NCBI RefSeq assembly: GCF_002214185.1
Contig: NZ_CP022161.1
Coordinates: forward strand, 1,859,767-1,923,766
Length of the DNA: 64,000 nucleotides
From: Streptomyces capitiformicae
GTDB taxonomy: Bacteria > Actinomycetota > Actinomycetes > Streptomycetales > Streptomycetaceae
Reading direction: 5' to 3'
Position 1 is the stretch's first letter. Each line of letters opens with the position of its first letter. Position numbers and translations under genes: made by a program. Below the pieces are notes generated by a model, which was given only the letters and a program-made list of their open reading frames with translations, ran no database searches and was not told the DNA's origin. Shown piece after piece: positions 9,887 through 19,200 of this stretch.

Positions 9887-12800
9887 ATGGGGTGGCGCGA
9901 GGAGATCGCCGCGGCCTTGGGTGAACTGGTGGCGATCACGGGCGGCTCCGGCAGGCAGCCACGCTGGCAGCGGGTGGGACGCGCGGTCCGCACCAAGGAG
10001 GCCGGCTGGTACGCGGTGGACCTGCGCGGCTCCGACATCGGGCCGGACCAGCTGGACGCGCTGCGACTCGCGGGGCCGGAACCCAACGGCATCGAGACGG
10101 AGGGCTTCACCGTCTCGGAGACGGTGCAGAACGGCTCCCTGCTCACCCTGAAAGTCGCCGAGTTCGCCGACCTCACGGACGCGTATCTGTGGCTGCTCAA
10201 GCAACCGCCCACCTTCCTCGTCACCGCCCTGCGCGACGGCATCGCCGGACTGGGCGAGGCACCACTGGCGAGCGCTCTGGCCGGAGGCGCGATCGGCGGC
10301 ACGTCCGCACCCGCCTTGGATCCTCCGGGGTTCCATCCGGCGCAGGGGGACGCCTACCGCGCGTGCCTCGGCCAGGGCGTGCATCTGGTGTGGGGTCCGC
10401 CGGGCACCGGCAAGACGACGGTGCTGAAACGTGCCATCGGGGACCTGATGGCGCGCGGCGACCGGGTGCTGCTGGTGTCCGCCACCAACATCGCCGTGGA
10501 CAACGCCCTGTCGGGGGTGGTGAAGGAGAACAGGCACGGTCGGGGTGACATCGTCCGCGTGGGCCCGCCGCAGTTGCGCGAGGTCGCCGACAACCCCGAG
10601 GTGTCGCTGCCGCTCATGGTGCGCGAGCGCCTGGCCGGGACGGCCGAGCGGCGGCGCGGGATCGAGGCCGAGCTGGTCGACGTCCGGGCCCGTGCGGCGG
10701 AGCTGGCCGCGCTGGACGCCTCCCTCGTCCGCTTCGAACCGGCCGCGTACTTCGACGCGCTGAAGCTGCTGCGCACGCCCGGCCAGGATCCTGCGTCCGG
10801 GCGGAAGCGGGCGGAGACGGCGGCGGCCCTGCTGGAGGAGGCCGTGGCGGCCCGGGAGGCGGTGCAGCAGGCCGCCGCGGCGGCCCAGCGGCGCAGGGAC
10901 GCGGCGGAGGAATCATGCCGGAAGTGGGCCGAGGTCGACCGGCTGCGCAAGGAGCAGTCCCGCATCCTCAAGGCGGCGGAACGCAAGCAGGCCGATGCCC
11001 TGATCGCCGAGGACCACCTGCGCGAGTTACGCGAGGACCTGGAGAAGCTCGACACCCAACGGTCGGTGGCCCGGTGGCGCGCCCGGGAGAAACGACAGGA
11101 GCTGCGTGAGCGGCTGGCCGTCAGCGAGGAGGACGTCACCCGTGCCCGCCGGGCGGCGCAGGCCGCGCGCACCACGGCCGAGACGCACGTCGTCGCGCTG
11201 GAGACGGAAGTGGCGGCTCTGGTCGCCGGCATCACCCACACCCCCGAACAGATCACGGCTCTGGAACAGGCGCTCGCCTCGGCACAGTCCGCGTACAGGT
11301 CGGCCCTGGACCTCGTGGCCGCCCGTCGCGAGGAGACCACCCTGCTGGAGCGGGCCGTCGTCCGCGCCCTGGACGCCGCGGAACTCACCGCCCGCGCCGA
11401 ACAGCAGGACTGGCCCGCCCGCCACGCCCGCGCCGAGCGACTACGGCCCCGGGTGACCGCCGACACCGCCCGCCGCCCCGCGCTGGAGGAGGAGTTCCAG
11501 CAGGTCCAGGAGGAGTACGAGCGCCTCGCCCGCAATGCCGAGGGCGAGATCATCAAGAGCGCGAAACTGGTCGCCACCACGCTCGCCAGGTTCCGCACCA
11601 ACAAGGCGGTCTTCGAGGGACCGTACGACGTGGTCCTGGTCGACGAGGCAGGCGCGGCGACGCTGCCCGAGGTGATCCTCGCGACGGCGAAGGCGACCCG
11701 GACGGCCGTCCTGCTCGGTGATTTCATGCAGCTCGGCCCGGTCGTCGAAGAACGGTTGAAGGATCTCGACCGCGCGGACGTCAAGCGCTGGCTCCTCCCG
11801 GACGTCTTCCAGCACTGCGGCATCCGGGACCCCGAGGACGCCCGGCGGCACCCGGCCTGCGTCACCCTGACCGAGCAGCACCGCTTCGGCCCGGCGGTGA
11901 TGACCCTGGCCAACTCCCTGGCGTACGGGGGAATGCTGCGGGGCGGCAAGCAGACCGCGGCACCAAGGCCCCCTGACGACCCGGAGATCGTCGTCGTCGA
12001 CACCGACGGACTGCACGAACTGGCCAGACCTCACCTGACCGGAAGCCGCAGCGGCTGGTGGCCGGCCGGGTCGCTGATCGCCAGGGCGCTGGTGGAGTAC
12101 CACCGCGCGAGGGGCGAGGACACCGGAATCGTCACCCCGTACGGCGTCCAGGCGGAGGCAACCCTGGAGGCGCTGCGGGACGTGGAGAGCGGCGGCGGCC
12201 CGCTCGCGGAGGTGGGCACGGCGCACCGCTTCCAGGGCCGGGAGTTCCCCGTGGTCGTCTTCGACACGGTCGAGGGCGCCGACGGCCGGGAACTGTGGAT
12301 GTCACTGGCGCACCGGGAGCCGGGCGCGTCGGACTGGGCGCGCAACGGTGTGCGCCTGTTCAACGTGGCGGCCACCCGCGTCCAGACCCGCCTCTACGTC
12401 ATCGGCAGCTGGGAGCGCATACGGTCCGCGAAGAACGGCACGGCCTTCTCCCACCTGGCCGCTCTGGTCGGCACTCCGGGCGTGCGACGCCTGCGGGCCG
12501 GCCACCTGATCACTCCGCCGCACGAGGACGCGCCGAACCGCGGCGCGTTCGGCGCCGCCCTGGCAGACGTGCTCGCCCGGCATGTCGAGATCACGGGCAT
12601 CGACGACGAGACGACGTTCTTCAGCACCTTCGAGGACGAGATCCGCTCGGCCCGCGCCTCGGTCTGGCTGTGGGCACCATGGGTCGCGAACCGGGTGCGC
12701 GGCATCCTGCCACTGCTGCGCGAGGCGGCCGGGCGCGGCGTGCGCGTGACCGTGTTCATCCGCGACGACACGGACCAGCTCCAGGCCCGCCCCGACAACC

Positions 12801-13177
12801 AGAGCCTCATCGCGGACCTCCGGGCCGTCGTCCACACCGTCATTCCGGTCAACGTCATGCACCAGAAGATCGCGGTGATCGACGAGCGGACGGTGATGAT
12901 CGGCAGCCTCAACACCCTCTCCCAGTCGTGGACCCGCGAGGTCATGGTGACGATCCGCGGCGGCCACTTCGCCCGCAAGCTCCTGGAGCACGAGCACGCC
13001 GAGCTGTTCACCCGCCCGCCGAAGTGCGGCCGTTGCGGCGGCACGAGCATCGAACTGCGCCGCCGCAGGAACGGAATCTGGTTCTGGCGCTGCTACGACA
13101 CGGTCTGCAAGACGGGACGCAACGGCCGGAGCGACGCCTGGAACCAGGACATCAGGGTGGGCGGGGGGAGGAGTTGA
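9887..13177 (+). CDS. SF1 helicase-PLD nuclease-zinc ribbon fusion, BREX-2 accessory
   Basis: About 1096 residues. Walker A GPPGTGKTT lies near residue 170, followed by the SF1 motif SATNIAVDNAL, a long charged coiled coil (about 300-560), the DEAG Walker B near 583, and GTAHRFQGREFPVVVFDT before residue 800. A phospholipase-D-like domain follows, with one HKD motif (MHQKIAVIDERTVMIGSLN, near 990), and then a four-cysteine zinc ribbon (CGRC and CYDTVC). One HKD half implies dimerisation, as in PLD nucleases. The ATG at 9887 is preceded by GGGGG at good spacing. An in-frame GTG at 9860 is an alternative. It is divergent from pglY and stands alone on its strand. The helicase-nuclease fusion suggests invading nucleic acid as substrate, which is inference. 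Confidence 0.85.
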   Translation: MGWREEIAAALGELVAITGGSGRQPRWQRVGRAVRTKEAGWYAVDLRGSDIGPDQLDALRLAGPEPNGIETEGFTVSETVQNGSLLTLKVAEFADLTDAYLWLLKQPPTFLVTALRDGIAGLGEAPLASALAGGAIGGTSAPALDPPGFHPAQGDAYRACLGQGVHLVWGPPGTGKTTVLKRAIGDLMARGDRVLLVSATNIAVDNALSGVVKENRHGRGDIVRVGPPQLREVADNPEVSLPLMVRERLAGTAERRRGIEAELVDVRARAAELAALDASLVRFEPAAYFDALKLLRTPGQDPASGRKRAETAAALLEEAVAAREAVQQAAAAAQRRRDAAEESCRKWAEVDRLRKEQSRILKAAERKQADALIAEDHLRELREDLEKLDTQRSVARWRAREKRQELRERLAVSEEDVTRARRAAQAARTTAETHVVALETEVAALVAGITHTPEQITALEQALASAQSAYRSALDLVAARREETTLLERAVVRALDAAELTARAEQQDWPARHARAERLRPRVTADTARRPALEEEFQQVQEEYERLARNAEGEIIKSAKLVATTLARFRTNKAVFEGPYDVVLVDEAGAATLPEVILATAKATRTAVLLGDFMQLGPVVEERLKDLDRADVKRWLLPDVFQHCGIRDPEDARRHPACVTLTEQHRFGPAVMTLANSLAYGGMLRGGKQTAAPRPPDDPEIVVVDTDGLHELARPHLTGSRSGWWPAGSLIARALVEYHRARGEDTGIVTPYGVQAEATLEALRDVESGGGPLAEVGTAHRFQGREFPVVVFDTVEGADGRELWMSLAHREPGASDWARNGVRLFNVAATRVQTRLYVIGSWERIRSAKNGTAFSHLAALVGTPGVRRLRAGHLITPPHEDAPNRGAFGAALADVLARHVEITGIDDETTFFSTFEDEIRSARASVWLWAPWVANRVRGILPLLREAAGRGVRVTVFIRDDTDQLQARPDNQSLIADLRAVVHTVIPVNVMHQKIAVIDERTVMIGSLNTLSQSWTREVMVTIRGGHFARKLLEHEHAELFTRPPKCGRCGGTSIELRRRRNGIWFWRCYDTVCKTGRNGRSDAWNQDIRVGGGRS

Positions 13178-13183
13178 GGTGTG

Positions 13184-13209
13184 GAGCCGGGCAACGCTCG
13201 CACCGGCTC
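13184..13209 (+). terminator. Hairpin after the helicase-nuclease gene
   Basis: Inverted repeat GAGCCGG / CCGGCTC with a 12-nt loop, starting 6 nt after the stop codon. There is no T-run, which is usual for Streptomyces terminators. Confidence 0.5.
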
Positions 13210-13444
13210 AGGGTTTCGCGGACTCACTGGCATTCCCCGCACCTCATGTGGCAGGCTTCCGCGTGCCAGCAACGGCATCTCGCTCGTAGCCAGATCACCA
13301 GCTGTGCTTCAGCCAAGGAGTCTGCGGACGCACCCGGACCACCGGCTTGTATCTCACCCTCAACTTTTCTGCCACAAGCACGAGCTTGCAGCGGCTGCCA
13401 AGCGTGCCCGCACTCGAGCTTGCGCAACACTCGGAGGCCTCACC

Positions 13445-14401
13445 ATGCCTGATCTCTTCTTCCTGCCACAGAAAAAGGGCAACGGAGCCATGCTTTTCAG
13501 CATCCAGGAGACGTCCAGCGGACCGGAACTCTCAAAGATCGGAACGTTCGACACCCCCGAAGAACCTCGGCTGATCGCCGCCGCCCTCAACGCAGCGCTC
13601 CAGGGACAAGCAAACGCGCTCGCAAAGGTTCACCAGTGTGCGGCTTCCCTTCCGGGCCCCCTCAAGAAGGCCGTCATCGAGCGCGCCGAAGACATCGAGA
13701 AGGCCCTTCGAAGCGGCGGTGGTTCGGCCGAAACGGCTCGCAAGGCCGCACGGGCACTCACAGAAACTCTGGGACGCCCCAACCTGGCCATGCTCTCCTT
13801 CTTCAGCACCACGGCTTGCGGGGACTGCGTGGAATGCGGCTGCGCCGTGGACGAGGACTGCGCCAAGTGCCTCATCTGCGGGCCCGACGGTCACGGCTGC
13901 GGGGAATGCGGGCCGGTGGGGATGACGCCCAGGAACGCCTTCGTCCTTCACCACGTACTGAGAGACCTCTCAGACCGCACGTACTTCACTGCTCGGTCCA
14001 GTTTCTGGGAGTACAGCCTTCCAGACAGTGTGGAAACCCAGACAGACTGGTTTCTTCTCCACTGCGCTCGGGCTTACGACGACCTCGCGTCCGATCTGCT
14101 CACCGGCCAGATTCCGGAACCTCGGTGCCTGGCTGAGAGCGTGGCACTCGGCTTCGCCTTGCGCAACATCGGCGGGCTCCGGACGGAGTCCATCCGTGCG
14201 GACGAGTCGTACCGGGCCCTTCCGGCTTCCCGGTTCGACGACGACTGGGACTTCCTCCCTGATGCGATGGCGTTCGACGTGGGCGACAGGGCGCGCGAGT
14301 TCCTGACCTCGGACGTGATCGAGGAAGACCTGTGGGACGAGTGGTTCCAGCCCTACCCGGGCGTCGAGCCCCGTGACCAGGACCGAGGCTTCCGACGCTG
14401 A
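13445..14401 (+). CDS. Cysteine-rich protein of unknown function
   Basis: A 318-residue protein I do not recognise. The N-terminal ~110 residues are helical. A cluster follows at about residues 121-160 with nine cysteines in CxxC-like pairs (CGDCVECGC, CAKCLICG, CGECG), resembling a metal-binding knuckle. The C-terminal ~160 residues are acidic and tryptophan-rich with no motif I can name. The ATG at 13445 has TCGGAGG about 8 nt upstream. It stands alone between the helicase-nuclease gene and the convergent RsbW-like kinase. Its G+C content is visibly lower than that of the flanking BREX genes, which suggests separate acquisition. Confidence 0.75.
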   Translation: MPDLFFLPQKKGNGAMLFSIQETSSGPELSKIGTFDTPEEPRLIAAALNAALQGQANALAKVHQCAASLPGPLKKAVIERAEDIEKALRSGGGSAETARKAARALTETLGRPNLAMLSFFSTTACGDCVECGCAVDEDCAKCLICGPDGHGCGECGPVGMTPRNAFVLHHVLRDLSDRTYFTARSSFWEYSLPDSVETQTDWFLLHCARAYDDLASDLLTGQIPEPRCLAESVALGFALRNIGGLRTESIRADESYRALPASRFDDDWDFLPDAMAFDVGDRAREFLTSDVIEEDLWDEWFQPYPGVEPRDQDRGFRR

Positions 14402-14430
14402 CGTCCGCTCCCGGCCGACAGCCGTGGTGG

Positions 14431-14465
14431 GAACGGCGTCCAGCCTGCCAGGCGGGGCGCCGTTC
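14431..14465. terminator. Possible bidirectional terminator between convergent genes
   Basis: GAACGGCG / CGCCGTTC inverted repeat enclosing a smaller GCCTGCCAGGC stem, between the convergent 13445-14401 gene and the kinase gene ending at 14464. No T-tract. Confidence 0.4.
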
Positions 14466-14934
14466 ACGGCGCGTGGCTTGACGTCGACCCGGGCCGCGCG
14501 TGTCGGAGCAGCTCGCAATCGGCCCACACCGTCTTACCGGGGCCGAGGCGGTCGCGTACGCCCCAGTCGGCGGCGACCGCTTCGACGAGCAGCAGGCCAC
14601 GGCCGCCGTCCTCGTCCGCGCCGGGCATCTTGAGCGCGGGCAGAGCGGGGTGGGTGTCGGTCACCTCGATCCGGACGATGCCTCGGCTCTCGTCGTGGGA
14701 CAGGGACAGGGTGAAGTCACGTCCGGGGACGCGGCCGTGGAGGACGGCGTTCGCGGCGAGTTCGGCGACGACGAGGATGACGGTGTCGTGCGCCTCGGTG
14801 CCGTGCGGATGGCCCCACTCGGTGAGCTGGTGCGCGGCGAGCAGCCGGGCGAGGCGCGCACCGCGTCGGGTGGCGGAGAAGCGCTGCGCGAACGTACGGG
14901 CGGGGGTGGGGCTTTGGGTGCGAGGGGCTGGCAT
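14464..14934 (-). CDS. RsbW-like HATPase (anti-sigma-type) protein
   Basis: About 156 residues, one histidine-kinase-like ATPase domain of the RsbW/SpoIIAB type that is abundant in Streptomyces. It shows the N-box VVAELAANAVLHGR and the lid/G1 region DEDGGRGLLLVEAVAADWG. There is no membrane or phospho-acceptor histidine domain. The ATG at 14934 was chosen because it gives the usual domain boundary. GTG three codons upstream is possible. It is divergent from the XRE gene, and this kinase/XRE/DUF397 arrangement matches the abaA/whiJ-type regulatory clusters of Streptomyces. Its target protein is unknown. Confidence 0.85.
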   Translation of the reverse strand: MPAPRTQSPTPARTFAQRFSATRRGARLARLLAAHQLTEWGHPHGTEAHDTVILVVAELAANAVLHGRVPGRDFTLSLSHDESRGIVRIEVTDTHPALPALKMPGADEDGGRGLLLVEAVAADWGVRDRLGPGKTVWADCELLRHARPGSTSSHAP

Positions 14935-15150
14935 GCGGCCCACCCTGTCGGGGCGCGAGGGCCCGTCGGCAGGTCCCGCGCTGATACAGATCACGTTGTA
15001 CTGGTTCACGCACTGGACCGGGTCGGTCGCTGTACGTGACGATGACCATGTCGGACGTGGCGCAGCGCGCCCGGCACACGGTACGGGAGGTGCTCGGGCC
15101 CGGCACGGGCAAGGCTCGACAGCACATCGGCACAGGGGAAGGCGGCTGCG

Positions 15151-16029
15151 ATGATGACCGACAACGGCGTCGGGGCGGGCGGGAGTTCGGGACAGACCGG
15201 GGGCAACGGAAGTTGCGAGCCGGAACTCTCGGACAGTCTGAAGACGTTCGGCGCGGTCCTCAAGGCCTTGCGCGAGGAAGCACGCCTGACGCGGGAACAG
15301 TTCGCCCCGCTGGTGCGGTACTCGGTCGCGTACATCGCCAAGATCGAACAGGGCAAGCGGTTCCCGCCACGGGACCTGCTGGAGCGGGCGGAGGAGGTGC
15401 TGGGGGCGGTCGCGGCGCGGGTGCTGAAGGCGGCGGCGAAGAGCCTGACGCGGAGGGCGGGGTTGGCGTCGTGGTTCTTGCAGTGGGCCACGATCGAAGA
15501 GGAAGCCCTTTCGCTGTATGCGTACGAAAGCCGAGTCATTCCTGGCCTGTTGCAGCCCGAGCCTTACATTCGAGCTCTCTTCGACCGATACCTTCCTCCA
15601 CTCACCGAGGAGCAGGCAGAACGGCAAGTGGTGGCGCGGTTGGCTCGACAGCAACTCCTCATCGATCGCCCCAATACGACGTTCAGCTTCGTCTTCGAAC
15701 AGGCACTGCTGGAGCGTCGCATGGGAGGGGCTGCCGTGACGAAGGATCTCCTCGACCACCTCATCACAGTCGGCCGGTACCGCAACGTCGAGCTTCAGGT
15801 CATGCCCCTGCTCCAAGAGGAACACGCGGGCTTCGAGGGCGAGATGTACCTTGCTGAGACGGCCGATCACAGCTGGGTGGGCTACGTCGAGGGCCACGGC
15901 ACCAGCATGCTCATCAGCGACCGGAAATCGGCAAGTCACATGCTTCAACGCTATGGCAAGATGCGCTCGCAGGCTCTGAGCCATCAAGCCACGGTGAGTC
16001 TGCTGGAGCAGATGCGAGGAGCGCTATGA
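15151..16029 (+). CDS. XRE-family regulator with DUF5753 domain
   Basis: A 292-residue helix-turn-helix regulator. The HTH spans about residues 27-80 (TREQFAPLVRYSVAYIAKIEQGKR). The rest is a DUF5753 domain beginning at about residue 105 (YESRVIPGLLQPEPYIRALF), as in WhiJ-like proteins. GGGGAAGG lies about 10 nt before the tandem ATGATG start. The stop overlaps the DUF397 start (ATGA). Family members pair with a small DUF397 partner that modulates them, and some pairs are reported to behave like toxin-antitoxin systems. Whether it controls the surrounding pgl genes is inference from location only. Confidence 0.92.
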   Translation: MMTDNGVGAGGSSGQTGGNGSCEPELSDSLKTFGAVLKALREEARLTREQFAPLVRYSVAYIAKIEQGKRFPPRDLLERAEEVLGAVAARVLKAAAKSLTRRAGLASWFLQWATIEEEALSLYAYESRVIPGLLQPEPYIRALFDRYLPPLTEEQAERQVVARLARQQLLIDRPNTTFSFVFEQALLERRMGGAAVTKDLLDHLITVGRYRNVELQVMPLLQEEHAGFEGEMYLAETADHSWVGYVEGHGTSMLISDRKSASHMLQRYGKMRSQALSHQATVSLLEQMRGAL

Positions 16030-16217
16030 GTACCAGCGAGCTGGCCTGGTTCAAGAGCAGCTACAGCGGTGGCGGCGGTGACAACTGCATCGAGGTTGCA
16101 CTGCGCCCCAGCACTGTTCTTGTCCGGGACTCGAAGGACACCCAGAGGAAATCCCTGGCCGTCTCTTGCGATGCCTGGTCGGCGTTCACGACGCTGGCCG
16201 CCGACTCGCACGTCTGA
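16026..16217 (+). CDS. DUF397 small partner protein
   Basis: A 63-residue protein with the DUF397 signature: the N-terminal WFKSSYSGGGGDNCIEVA and a C-terminal VRDSK...W.AF. It overlaps the XRE gene by 4 bp, so the pair is co-translated. This XRE-DUF5753/DUF397 pairing is very common in Streptomyces. The small protein is thought to bind or antagonise its XRE partner. Confidence 0.93.
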   Translation: MSTSELAWFKSSYSGGGGDNCIEVALRPSTVLVRDSKDTQRKSLAVSCDAWSAFTTLAADSHV

Positions 16218-16222
16218 ACTTC

Positions 16223-16253
16223 CGGTGGGGCAGCGCCTGTAGCTGCCCCACCG
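16223..16253. terminator. Bidirectional terminator between DUF397 and pglX
   Basis: A perfect 12-bp stem CGGTGGGGCAGC / GCTGCCCCACCG with a 7-nt loop, between the convergent DUF397 stop (16217) and pglX stop (16266). Confidence 0.8.
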
Positions 16254-16265
16254 CACGCGTCCCGC

Positions 16266-19200
16266 CTACTCCCCGTCCAACGCGGGCTGCTTCGCCGCCG
16301 CCTTGCGGCCACGCGTCTTCCGTACCGGACGCCAGGCCTTCAGCTCCTCCACACCGACCTGGTGCTTGCGGAGCTGGTTCTCGTACTCGGCCTCCAGCTC
16401 CTCCGCCGGTACGTCACCCCACTCGTCGTCGTACTCGCCATGCCACTGCTTGACCCACGGCATGACCTCGTGAAGGCCGGCGAGCAGCGGAACGATCCGC
16501 TCGGAACTCCAGCCGTCCCGGGTCGTGCGGGCGGCCAGCAACTCGAAGAGGGCCTGCGCCTGATCCTTGTGGTCCCAGCCCGCCCACCCGAGCATCAGCG
16601 TCGAGTCGCTGTCGGGCCCGGCCTCGGGGTACGAGATGAACCGCTCTTTGGGCACGTCGAGCTTGCCGCGGTTCGACCAGTAGGAGGCGCGTACGAAGTC
16701 GGCGGACGTGTACTTGGGCGGTACGGCGATGTCGAGCCGCTGCTCCGTCCTGTCCTCCTCGCGCTGCTGCCGCCAGACCTCTTCCCACTGGGCGCGCTTG
16801 CGCAGGCCGGGGTCCTTGTAGCGCATGGCTGCGAGGTAGGGCACGTGCTCGTCGGCAATCACCTCGGTCAGTATCTGCGCGAGGGGTAGGTCGGGCTTGT
16901 CGAGGTGATCGGAGGCGTAGAGCGCGGCAACGGCAGTGAAGTCCTCGTCCGTACTGAGCTGATCGGCAAGGTAGTTGACGGTCATCGGCCGGGGTCGCTT
17001 GAGCCCTTCCCGAACCTCATACCACAGCTCGGACTTCTCGCACCGGTCCAGCAACCAGTTCCGCAGCGCGACCCGCTCCTTCTTCTCCCACGGCTCGGCA
17101 GCCCACCGCCGCTTGCACTCAGGTCGCTCGATGAGAGCGATGTCCTTACGGGAGTTGATGATGTCGATACGCGCCTGAACGATGTCGCGGTACCACTCGG
17201 GCCAGTGGGCGGGGATCTCGGTGACGGGGGTGGAACCGTGCCGCGTGAACCAGGCGGTCTCCGCCTCCCCTGCGGCCACCTTCCGCGCGAGCACGATCTC
17301 GAAGGCACGCTCTCCGAGGCGCACTTCGGGCAAGGCGGCGTCCCGATCGGGCGCAACAGTTCGAGCCACCTCCGACGTCGTGAGCAAGCCGTACTGACCG
17401 TAGACCTCCCAGTCCAGCTCTTCCTGCTTGGCGATCATCCTGCTCCGCGTGGAGACGTAGCTGGAATGTGCCTTATCCAGCGCGCTCCGAATGGGAGCGC
17501 CCACTTCGCTTACAGCAGAGGGCTCATGCTTCGCCATCTTCTGAGCGAGAACATCCAACTCCCGTCCGATCTCCAACGGCAGTCGCTCCGGTAGAGGGAA
17601 ATCCTGAAGCTTGGTACCGGTGAATTCATAGCGTTCTTCCCAGTCCTCGTCCTGCAGACCGCGCCCCAGACCACTGCCCCCCTTGCCCTGACTGACCTGC
17701 TTCAGCCAGAAACAAGCAGTCGAAGAATTCAGCACCCCCAACAGCTCCAGGTGCTCATCCTCACTAGCCCCCTTGGGAAGCTTGATAATCGGAGCGGAGC
17801 GGTTAAAGAGCTTCCCACCCTCATCCAGCACAAAGTGGTTATGGGTGGCCACAAAGGCGAAGGTTAGAGTCTTTTCACTCGCCCCTTCATCCTTCGGAAA
17901 CTGATGCCATTCGTACCATGGACGACCTTCCTCGAAGTAAGTGTTCCTTGCAAAGGTTGCACGATTTCCGAGTTCGGTTCGAAGCGGCCAGAGCCAAGCT
18001 TCGAAACCTGCGACCCCACCAAGGCCCCTCAGATTTCGATCCCCATCATAGGGAAATAGCACCCAGCTACGCGCATCGATTCGCCAGTCGCGCACCTCAT
18101 CGCCGACCGCGAATGCATTGGCGAAGTCAATTTCGACTCTTCGAGCAGAAAATGCGCGCTTCGGGGCAATCATTGCCTCATCTCCCCCCAGGACGCCAAA
18201 AAATCCAACCCTGAAGACAATGTCTTTCAGCCTTTTGCTTGCTTTTCTCTCGACGGCAGCGAATAGTTCTGATGCCCCCCCACCACTCACCGACCAGGGG
18301 TGCGAGCCAAACGTTGAAGCAGACACGTTCTGAACAGAAATCCACTGGGACTCCGAACCCGGAATTTCCACCTGCTGGACAATCGCCCGCCAGACCGCCC
18401 CCTGGGCCGCGTCCTCCGGCTGCGAAGACTCACCCCGCACACCAAGTACCGCTCGAAGGACCCGATCCGGATTGGGCACACGATTCCGACCAACAAGGAT
18501 GACAGTCGGCGTCCCATGCCCCGGAATAAAGGCCCCAGAAGTATCGATCACATGAGACAGCTCAACCCGATTCCAAAAGACATCCTGAATGAGCTTCTTC
18601 CCGAACTCCCTCTTCATGAACGAATTCGCAGTGATCTGCCCCACAAATCCGCCACCACCCGCACGCCCACCAGCACCCTTCACCGCCAGCTCAAACAACC
18701 GCTGAGCAAAGGGCACCGACAACGCATACTTACCCGCGCAAGCGTCGTACGACAGCCGGTAATTCTCGTTCTCCTGCTTATCCTTAACCGTGATATAAGG
18801 CGGATTCCCCACCACCACGTGATAAGATCCCCGCCCCAACAAATCAACCCGCTTCGCGTACTCCCACACATCCTCCGTCGAGTAAGCGAACGCCCCCTCC
18901 TCACGCCCGATCTGCACCTCGGCGAACAACGTGTCCAAGTCCGTCTGGATACCCGCCGCATCCCGCCCGTGCAGCAACGAGTCCCCTACCGCCACGTTGA
19001 TCGGGAACGGTGGCGCGTCCTTCAGCCGCCGCACTCCCGCCGCCCGCATGGCAGCCACCAGCAGCCGGAAGCGTGCAATGCTCACGGCGAACGGATTCTT
19101 GTCGCAGCCGTGCACGGACTCCAGGGACCGGCGCACCAACGTCCATAGATCCGTGCCCGGCTCGGCGGCGCGCCACTTGTCCAGCAGCCGATGAAAGATG

